Of a DNA stretch of 5,901 nucleotides, positions 1 to 4,560 are shown one piece after another. The translations under genes were made by a program, and so were the position numbers. Under the pieces are notes generated by a model. The model saw only the letters and a program-made list of their open reading frames with translations, was not told where the DNA came from and did not search any database. Source of the stretch: Campylobacteraceae bacterium. Lineage in GTDB: Bacteria > Campylobacterota > Campylobacteria > Campylobacterales > Campylobacteraceae. The stretch lies in assembly GCA_031259875.1 (NCBI GenBank), contig JAIRKW010000022.1:1-5901 (forward strand). Reading direction: 5' to 3'. Position 1 is the first letter of the stretch, and each line of letters begins with the position of its first letter.

Positions 1-76
1 AAGCTTTTGAACCTCTGTTTGCACCGAAAAAATCGTGCAAAAAAGCTGGTCGGCAACGCATATCTATAACTTTCAT
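1..76 (-). CDS. Probable amidohydrolase-family enzyme, N-terminal 25 codons only (runs off the window)
   Basis: An open frame starts with ATG at 76-74 and stays open to base 1, so only the first 25 residues are visible. It begins MKVIDMRCRP followed by AFLHDFFGA. The start is supported by an AAAGG ribosome site at 88-84 with a 7-nt spacer, and it lies 24 bp after the ssuB stop, so it looks like the next operon gene. The opening 'IDMRCRP..L..FFG' resembles the first beta strand of Amidohydro_2-type metal-dependent TIM-barrel hydrolases and decarboxylases, which often begin with an I-D-x-R/H pattern. That match is from memory on a very short stretch. No metal ligands beyond this can be seen. 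If correct, the protein would be a cytoplasmic hydrolase or decarboxylase acting on a breakdown product of the imported substrate (inference). The reading frame and start are more certain than the family. Confidence 0.55.
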   Translation of the reverse strand, partial: MKVIDMRCRPAFLHDFFGANRGSKA

Positions 77-100
77 CTTTTGACCTTTATAATAAATTGA

Positions 101-874
101 CTATATCGAATACGCAAACGGCGCTTCAACGCTCCCGAAAAATTCTTTGTATATTGTCTCTTTTTGGATATTAAACTCATGGCTTATTCTGCTTCTTGGA
201 TTTGGAAGTTCTATATTGTGTATCTTTTGTATGCGTCCGGGACGATTTGTCATTACAACCACCCGAGTACCAAGATACACCGCTTCGTCAATATCGTGAG
301 TTACTAAAATCATAGTGATTTTTTCCTTCTCCCAAATGCGCAGCATCTCTTCTTGCAGTTTTATCTTTGTTATCGCGTCAAGTGCGCCGAACGGTTCGTC
401 TAAAAGCAAAACTTTAGGCTGATTTGCCAATGCTCTGGCTATCGCTACGCGCTGTGCCATTCCGCCCGAAAGCTCTTTTGGGTAAGATTTTTCAAATCCT
501 TTGAGATTTACTATCTCAAGTTTTTCACTGACAATGCTGTTGATATTTGGTATATTGGACGGCAGGGAGAATTTGATATTCTCCTCTACCGTAAGCCAGG
601 GAAGCAGACGGATATCTTGAAATATAAATCCTCTTTGTCTGGAAGGAGCAGTTATCGGCTTGTTTTCAAAAAGAACCTCACCTTTATACTCTTTGTCAAG
701 TCCGCCGATAATGCGCAGCAACGTGCTTTTACCGCACCCGCTGGCTCCTATAATCGAGACAAACTCCCCTTTATTTATTTCCAAGTTTATATCCTGAAGC
801 GCTTCTATCCTGTTTTTGCCGCTTTGAAATACTTTCGTAAGATGTGATATGTTGATACTCCGATTTAATTCCAT
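101..874 (-). CDS. ssuB: SsuB-like ABC transporter ATP-binding protein (sulfonate/nitrate/taurine class)
   Basis: Cytoplasmic ATPase that powers import through the SsuC-like permease. At 257 aa it matches the usual length (E. coli SsuB is about 255). All nucleotide-binding motifs are intact: Walker A GASGCGKST (43-51), Q-loop F-Q-D with Q86, ABC signature LSGGMAQR (135-142), Walker B LLLDEP (156-161), D-loop around D166 and switch H193 in VTHD. The sequence LPWLTVEEN after the Q-loop and the 'RPGRI' stretch in the C-terminal part are typical of the NrtD/SsuB/TauB group. The ATG at 874 is preceded by AAGG with a 7-nt spacer. The gene overlaps the end of ssuC by 10 bp, which points to translational coupling. 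The ATPase alone does not reveal the substrate; sulfonate is inferred from the neighbours. Confidence 0.93.
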   Translation of the reverse strand: MELNRSINISHLTKVFQSGKNRIEALQDINLEINKGEFVSIIGASGCGKSTLLRIIGGLDKEYKGEVLFENKPITAPSRQRGFIFQDIRLLPWLTVEENIKFSLPSNIPNINSIVSEKLEIVNLKGFEKSYPKELSGGMAQRVAIARALANQPKVLLLDEPFGALDAITKIKLQEEMLRIWEKEKITMILVTHDIDEAVYLGTRVVVMTNRPGRIQKIHNIELPNPRSRISHEFNIQKETIYKEFFGSVEAPFAYSI

Positions 875-1620
875 CGTATAACCTTTTTGGAAATAAAACG
901 TAAAATGTCATCCATCAGTTTGCCTATAACGCCTATGACTATCATCCCTAAAATAACCATATCAGGACGCGACAAACTTCTGCCGTCCATCAGCATATAG
1001 CCTATCCCGCTGTTAGCGGCGATAAGTTCCGCTGCTACCACACATATCCACCCCATGCCAAGTCCCAAACGTACGCCTACCATGATAAACGGGAGAGCTC
1101 CCGGCAGTACCACGCGCCAAATTACACGCGACCTTTGCACTTCATAGACGCGCGCCAGCTCCAAATAGCGCACATCTATATTTTTAATGCCCTCAACCGT
1201 ATTAACAAGGATAGGAAAAAAGGCGCCTATAGCGATAATGTAGATTTTAGATGCCTCGCCTATGCCAAACCACAATATCGCCAAAGGTATCCATGCAATC
1301 GGAGGAATGGGCTTGATGATTTGCAGTACAGAGTCGGTAAACCCCTCAAAACGCCGACTAAGTCCGATAATCACCCCGAAAAACAACGCCAAAATAAGCG
1401 CTATTCCAAATCCCTCAATTACGCGTATAAAACTCGCCTTTATATGCTCCAAAAGCGTTCCGTCGCTATAAAACTCAACTGCTGTAATGACAATATCTTC
1501 AGGCGGCGGCATCGTATAAGAGACGATGTATCCCGCGATGTCCGCCGCTTTCCAGACGATTATAATCAAAACAGGCAGAGTGATATACCAAATAAATCCC
1601 GCAATCCGCTTAAAAATCAA
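865..1620 (-). CDS. ssuC: SsuC-like ABC transporter permease
   Basis: Inner-membrane permease of the BPD-transporter family, 251 aa (E. coli SsuC is about 263). Hydrophobic segments are visible near residues 8-30, 71-87, 107-120, 126-140, 178-203 and 221-236, giving about six helices. The cytoplasmic coupling (EAA) loop is at about 154-177: ELARVYEV, then VLPGALP, in the usual place to contact SsuB. The conserved glycine of the loop is replaced in the V-Y-E-V stretch, a mild deviation. The start is a TTG (1620-1618) overlapping the ssuA stop in TTGA. No other start lies before the first membrane helix, and a GGCGGG-like purine stretch sits just upstream, so TTG with translational coupling is the best call. 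It also overlaps ssuB by 10 bp. Substrate specificity is inferred from context. Confidence 0.92.
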   Translation of the reverse strand: MIFKRIAGFIWYITLPVLIIIVWKAADIAGYIVSYTMPPPEDIVITAVEFYSDGTLLEHIKASFIRVIEGFGIALILALFFGVIIGLSRRFEGFTDSVLQIIKPIPPIAWIPLAILWFGIGEASKIYIIAIGAFFPILVNTVEGIKNIDVRYLELARVYEVQRSRVIWRVVLPGALPFIMVGVRLGLGMGWICVVAAELIAANSGIGYMLMDGRSLSRPDMVILGMIVIGVIGKLMDDILRFISKKVIRWN

Positions 1621-2561
1621 ATTCCCGCCTTATCTAAATACTCGGTAGTAACAAAATCCTTAATATCTACATCTTTGCGGATAATCTTCTCTTTTAAGAC
1701 GTAATTTTTGACCTTTTCAATCTCGGCAATATCGCGCGGCAAAAACTTCGCATAATACTCAAAATGTGACAAAACCACTTTCAAAACTTCAGGAGATACC
1801 TTAAATACAGGCGACAAAAGCTTTGCGGCTTCTTCGTTGTTATTGTTGATATACTCTGCTCCGCGTTGAACCGCTTTTACATATGCTATCAGCGCTTTGG
1901 GATTTGATTTGGCAAAATCACGCTTAATGTATGAGATATTGTTTCCAAGCTTAATACCCGTTCCATCTTTTATCACACGCGCTTTGCCCGGAACCGTAAG
2001 CTGACTGATATACTGCTCCCACACAACAGCCCCGTCAACATCTCCCCTCTCAAGTGCAACCGGAATATCGCCTGCGGCAAGATTGACCTCTGTGATATCG
2101 CTAAATTTCAAACCGTTATCGTTTAGTAAAATCGCCAGCAGATGCTGCGCATAAGTGCCTTTGCCGTAAGCTATCTTTTTGCCCTTAATATCCTTGACCT
2201 CTTTTATGGGAGAGTTCGTTGGGACGATAAGCGCTAATGCCTTTTCACCTATGCCGAAATTTGAAAATAAAACGATATCAAGCCCGACTGATTTTGCGAT
2301 AATCGCAGGTAAATCCGCCATAGTGCCCAAATCTATGCTGCCGCCTCTTACACCTTCATTTACAAGAGGTCCGTTTCCAAAAACATTCCACGTATATTCA
2401 GCGCCTGCTTTTTTGAACTCTTCGTCCAGATAGCCAAGCTCTTTAGCAGCCCAAAGCGGCGCATACAAAGGATATGGCTGTGTGCCTATCCTAAGCTCTG
2501 CTGCGAATGCGGTAAACGCGAATGAGATAAGCGTGAAAAACGCCAAAACTAACTTTTTCAT
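1617..2561 (-). CDS. ssuA: SsuA-like periplasmic sulfonate-type substrate-binding protein
   Basis: Soluble binding protein of the NMT1/SsuA type that delivers substrate to SsuBC. The chosen ATG at 2561 gives 314 aa (E. coli SsuA is about 319). It begins MKKLVLAFFTLISFAFTAFA, a clear Sec signal peptide with likely cleavage after AFA (residue 20) to give mature AELRIG. An upstream in-frame TTG at 2603 would add 14 polar residues before the signal peptide and has no good ribosome site, so it is rejected; GGAGG at 2573-2569 sits 7 nt before the chosen ATG. The mature part has the family pattern LRIGTQPYPLYAPLWAAKE, F-G-N-G-P, then G-S-I-D-L-G and A-D-L-P-A-I-I-A, close to SsuA and less like TauA. 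Known SsuA-type proteins bind sulfonates, but relatives bind sulfate esters, thiamine precursors and other small anions, so the exact ligand is open. Its stop overlaps the ssuC start by 4 nt. Confidence 0.92.
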   Translation of the reverse strand: MKKLVLAFFTLISFAFTAFAAELRIGTQPYPLYAPLWAAKELGYLDEEFKKAGAEYTWNVFGNGPLVNEGVRGGSIDLGTMADLPAIIAKSVGLDIVLFSNFGIGEKALALIVPTNSPIKEVKDIKGKKIAYGKGTYAQHLLAILLNDNGLKFSDITEVNLAAGDIPVALERGDVDGAVVWEQYISQLTVPGKARVIKDGTGIKLGNNISYIKRDFAKSNPKALIAYVKAVQRGAEYINNNNEEAAKLLSPVFKVSPEVLKVVLSHFEYYAKFLPRDIAEIEKVKNYVLKEKIIRKDVDIKDFVTTEYLDKAGI

Positions 2562-2568
2562 ATCAATT

Positions 2569-2573
2569 CCTCC
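2569..2573 (-). promoter_or_regulatory. Ribosome binding site that fixes the ssuA start
   Basis: GGAGG on the minus strand, 7 nt before the ATG at 2561. It selects the signal-peptide methionine over the longer in-frame TTG at 2603, which lacks a comparable site. Confidence 0.85.
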
Positions 2574-2625
2574 ATTTTTATTTAAATTAACCTCTAAAAC
2601 CAATAGATACGCTTTTAAATCTACA

Positions 2626-2701
2626 CATGTTACTCAAAAAAGAGGTCGTAATATGTCAAAACTCTTTTAGCACTCCTTATATATGCAAAAGACGTAACAT
2701 G
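2626..2701. repeat. Perfect 8-bp inverted repeat enclosing the second half of the leader
   Basis: CATGTTAC at 2626-2633 and GTAACATG at 2694-2701 are exact reverse complements separated by 60 bp. On the minus-strand transcript one arm overlaps the second ATG of the tiny ORF at 2706-2677, so pairing could hide that start. A further 7-bp inverted repeat (2638-2668) is nested inside. The arms are seen directly; a function is inference and a chance 8-mer is possible. Confidence 0.4.
2638..2668 (-). terminator. Weak candidate stem-loop/terminator before ssuA
   Basis: On the minus strand AAAAGAG and CTCTTTT form a 7-bp stem around a 17-nt loop, and two further T residues follow to make T6. The stem has only three G-C pairs and the loop is long, so a strong intrinsic terminator is unlikely. 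It could attenuate read-through into ssuACB or be incidental. Confidence 0.2.
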
Positions 2702-2706
2702 CGCAT
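2677..2706 (-). CDS. Possible second tiny ORF (9 aa) in the leader
   Basis: ATG at 2706 gives MRMLRLLHI and then TAA. An AGAGG sequence at 2718-2714 lies 7 nt upstream, a usable ribosome site. In the same frame there is an earlier ATG at 2766, giving a 29-aa, arginine-rich version that overlaps the 10-aa ORF by 14 bp but has no ribosome site of its own. No family is recognised. At this length chance is a serious alternative; the ribosome site and its position in the ssuA leader are the only support. Confidence 0.2.
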   Translation of the reverse strand: MRMLRLLHI

Positions 2707-2745
2707 CAAAAAACCTCTACGTTGTACAAAAAGCCGTATCTGCCC

Positions 2746-2764
2746 GCCGCTGCTATTTTGCGGC
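2746..2764 (-). promoter_or_regulatory. GC-rich hairpin around the leader-ORF stop codon
   Basis: On the minus strand GCCGC (2764-2760) can pair with GCGGC (2750-2746) around a 9-nt loop that contains the TAG stop of the 10-aa ORF. A T5 run follows at 2732-2728, directly preceded by CGGC (2736-2733). That CGGC could instead pair with GCCG (2764-2761), so two mutually exclusive folds are possible. A ribosome paused on the ORF would cover the 5' arm. This geometry resembles a translation-sensing attenuator, but the second fold has only a 4-bp stem, so this is a suggestion. Confidence 0.3.
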
Positions 2765-2785
2765 ATCTAAAATTAAACGTTTCAT
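2753..2785 (-). CDS. Short ORF (10 aa) with near-perfect ribosome site, possible leader peptide
   Basis: ATG at 2785-2783 gives MKRLILDAAK and then TAG. What makes it notable is the GAGGAGG at 2797-2791 with a 5-nt spacer, as strong as any ribosome site in the window. It starts 65 nt after the radical SAM stop and ends about 190 nt before ssuA. A site this good rarely sits by chance directly before an ATG. The peptide has no Cys, no internal Met and no repeated codon, so classical cysteine or methionine attenuation is not obvious. Alternatives are a remnant of a longer gene broken early by a stop or frameshift, or a site used for translational coupling. No family is recognised. Confidence 0.4.
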   Translation of the reverse strand: MKRLILDAAK

Positions 2786-2790
2786 GGTAA

Positions 2791-2797
2791 CCTCCTC
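2791..2797 (-). promoter_or_regulatory. Strong Shine-Dalgarno before the 10-aa ORF
   Basis: GAGGAGG on the minus strand, 5 nt before the ATG at 2785. It is comparable to or better than the sites of ssuD (TAGGAGG) and ssuA (GGAGG), even though only 10 codons follow. Confidence 0.6.
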
Positions 2798-2850
2798 TTT
2801 TTTGCTTTATTTTGCAGCTCTTCACTCCGTCCGATAAGCGCGGATAAGTT

Positions 2851-4089
2851 TTAAAATACGCGCGCTAAATCAGAATCCGGATGATTGCCACAGCGTCTGT
2901 AATCATCAAAATCTATTTTAAGATTGTGTTTTGTTCTTATCTCTTGAAGTCCCCATGCAAGCCTTACATAATACTCCAAAGAGGCGTTCTGCTCATTGGC
3001 AAAATGGCTGTTTGGACGCGGAACCCAAACCATATTTACAGTGCTGACTCCATATCCTGCAAGTTCATCCGCCTCTTTCAGCACAGCTTCCAAAGCCTCA
3101 TCTTCGCTTTTAAATCCAAACGGCTGAACAAGCTCAACGCCTGAAACTATGCCTGTATTTACTCTGCCTTCTCCAAAAATCTCAACAGCGTCTATGAGTC
3201 TTTTCTTCCACTCTTTGTAACCAACCCATTTGGTTTTGCCCGGGCATACATGGCTAAAAGCGTTTTCGTTCAATACCTCTATGTCCATGGTAAGGCTGGA
3301 TAAGCCTGTGTTGTCATAGAGCCTCTTTAACTGCTCTTTTGTAACGGCTGTGCATATAAGTTGAGAGGGAAACTTTTTGGTTGTAAAATTTTCGCCTACT
3401 GCCTGTAAAATCTCTATATAGTAATCTATCTCTTTATCAAACGGTTTTTTGCCGTGAAAATCAGAGCCTGCTGTTAAACATATCGCGCTGAATCTGCCTT
3501 TTTCTTTCAAAGCCTCTTTTATTGTTTCGGATACGTCTTTAGAATTAACCCTCGTTTGCATCTCTGTTTCGTTTTTCAACTGTTTGAGGTTATTTACGAT
3601 ATCGCAAAATCTGCATCCTTGGTCGTCCGTCCAAAAATGGCAGTAACGGTTTGGGATAAGATAAAGTCTTTGTGGACGCGAACCTACCACATTTTGCATT
3701 AATGCGCCGCTTGAAGTCCTTTTGTCGTAGAAATCCGGCTTCTCCCAATAAAACACCTCTTCGAGTATATTTCCCTCATCCGTCAAGACAAGCCTGCCGT
3801 CTATCAAATCAACCGTATAAGGATTATTTTCCAAAGGTGTCGGCGTACTTAAAACCGAAGTGCCGTCACGAAGAGTGAAGGATTCGGGTCTGTGTTTTAG
3901 TTTGCCGTCGCGGTTGCCGAAGATATCCGTTCCGCCAAGATGGTGGATATCCGGATTTACCGCATCAAGCGCTTCTGGTGTATAGTAAACGCCTCTTCTT
4001 TGAACGTCTGTTTTTAAAATGATAAGTTTTGGAAAATTGGGATACTTATCCGCCACTTCGTCCAATGTAAGCTCTCTTCTTGCACTCAT
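2851..4089 (-). CDS. Radical SAM protein with noncanonical CX8CX2C cluster motif
   Basis: Predicted cytoplasmic iron-sulfur enzyme of 412 aa that would cleave S-adenosylmethionine to start radical chemistry; reaction unknown. The cluster motif is C150-HFWTDDQG-C159-RF-C162, i.e. CX8CX2C instead of CX3CX2C. The R-F-C-D-I ending and the following T-A-G-S-D (206-210), at the position of the SAM-binding GGE-like motif, support the fold. Further on, VCPGKTKWVGYKEW (281-294), AVEIFGEGRV (301-310) and V-E-L-V-Q-P recall the class that includes the MSMEG_0568-type radical SAM proteins (recalled, not searched). About 140 residues precede the motif, an unusually long N-terminal part. Other cysteines (204, 246, 282, 400) could hold a second cluster, but no clear motif is seen. 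The start ATG is backed by GGGAG with an 8-9 nt spacer, overlapping the end of the PNPOx-like gene; the gap is 3 bp. Its place between a monooxygenase and a transporter suggests a step in substrate breakdown (inference). Confidence 0.85.
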   Translation of the reverse strand: MSARRELTLDEVADKYPNFPKLIILKTDVQRRGVYYTPEALDAVNPDIHHLGGTDIFGNRDGKLKHRPESFTLRDGTSVLSTPTPLENNPYTVDLIDGRLVLTDEGNILEEVFYWEKPDFYDKRTSSGALMQNVVGSRPQRLYLIPNRYCHFWTDDQGCRFCDIVNNLKQLKNETEMQTRVNSKDVSETIKEALKEKGRFSAICLTAGSDFHGKKPFDKEIDYYIEILQAVGENFTTKKFPSQLICTAVTKEQLKRLYDNTGLSSLTMDIEVLNENAFSHVCPGKTKWVGYKEWKKRLIDAVEIFGEGRVNTGIVSGVELVQPFGFKSEDEALEAVLKEADELAGYGVSTVNMVWVPRPNSHFANEQNASLEYYVRLAWGLQEIRTKHNLKIDFDDYRRCGNHPDSDLARVF

Positions 4090-4092
4090 CTG

Positions 4093-4548
4093 TTACGCTC
4101 CCTTTGCGAGTCTGTCCAAATGCAAAAAGTAAGGTCTCTCACGCGTCTCTTCGTCTACCCTTTTTTGCAGTGTCTGCTCGCTGATTTCCAAAGGCTTGAA
4201 TACCCATACTGTGGAGAGGTCAAAATCTTTAAATTTGTTTTGAACCTCTTCGTAGTATTTTTGAAATATCTTTCCGCTTACTATGGCTTTAACGGGCTTT
4301 GCTGTGATTTTAAAACCGCGTTTATTATGGGTAATCAACAAAATAACAACCTTTTTGTCAAACCAAAGAGCTTTAGTTAAAAAGCGGTTTGTATTTGAAG
4401 ACTCAAGAAATTCAGTATAAACGATATCGTTATTCTCATTTCTCAAAGACTCTTTGACAACGGGGTGCGGCAAACCTTCATCATCAACGCTGACAAGGAT
4501 TTTCACACTTTTTGGGTCATTAAGCAATTCTAAAATCTCATGCGCCAT
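4093..4548 (-). CDS. PNPOx-like split-barrel (probable FMN-binding) protein
   Basis: A 151-aa cytoplasmic protein with the look of the pyridoxamine-phosphate-oxidase-like split-barrel family. A short N-terminal helix (EILELLNDP) is followed by the first barrel strands, VKILVSVDDEGLPHPVVKES (15-34), then IVYTEF (42-47), a helix around SSNTNRFLTKAL (50-61), a strand DKKVVILLI (64-72) and KITAKPVKAIVSG (80-92). The ending RPYFLHLDRL is distinct. Members usually bind FMN, F420 or haem and include oxidoreductases. ATG at 4548 has AAAAAGG 7 nt upstream, overlapping the ssuD stop region; the gap to ssuD is 12 bp. No specific activity can be read. Because no flavin reductase is visible in this window, a flavin-handling role for the neighbouring monooxygenase is an attractive but unproven idea. 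Confidence 0.7.
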   Translation of the reverse strand: MAHEILELLNDPKSVKILVSVDDEGLPHPVVKESLRNENNDIVYTEFLESSNTNRFLTKALWFDKKVVILLITHNKRGFKITAKPVKAIVSGKIFQKYYEEVQNKFKDFDLSTVWVFKPLEISEQTLQKRVDEETRERPYFLHLDRLAKGA

Positions 4549-4560
4549 TTTTAAACCTTT

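Larger units (their letters stand above)
2562..2850 (-). other. Leader region between the radical SAM gene and ssuA
   Basis: This 289-bp stretch has no conventional gene, although the rest of the operon has gaps of 24 bp or less. On the minus strand it contains, in order: a 10-codon ORF with a near-perfect ribosome site; a GC-rich hairpin around that ORF's stop codon, followed by a T5 run; a second tiny ORF with a moderate ribosome site; an A/T-rich hairpin ending in T6; and the ssuA ribosome site. No convincing sigma-70 promoter was found: a TTGACA at 2659-2654 has no good -10 at 16-18 bp. Known families often place leader-peptide or RNA control before transporter genes; whether that applies here is inference. 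It could also be the decayed remnant of a lost small gene. Confidence 0.6.

Noticed and set aside
1..6. AAGCTT (HindIII site) exactly at the window start
   Set aside because: It could mark a cloned-fragment end, but a six-base site proves nothing and there is no vector sequence.
2179..2433. Plus-strand open frames antisense to the transporter and enzyme genes (such as 2179-2433, 1135-1704, 617-847)
   Set aside because: They lie opposite well-conserved genes, show no recognisable family, and have composition expected of the complementary strand of a coding region.
2562..2603. Longer ssuA start (TTG at 2603) adding 14 residues
   Set aside because: It would put a polar stretch before a complete signal peptide and has no strong ribosome site; the ATG at 2561 has GGAGG at 7 nt.
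2654..2659. TTGACA on the minus strand in the ssuA leader as a -35 box
   Set aside because: No -10-like hexamer lies 16-18 bp downstream; the closest candidates are TAACAT at 21 bp and TAGATT at 30 bp.
2692..2728. A cysteine-rich frame (C-A-C-Y-V-F-C...) in the leader suggesting a cysteine attenuator
   Set aside because: This frame has a stop just before the cysteine codons and no start codon between, so it is unlikely to be translated.
2830..2844. TCCG-N7-CGGA hairpin just after the radical SAM stop as a terminator
   Set aside because: The stem is only 4 bp and no T-run follows.
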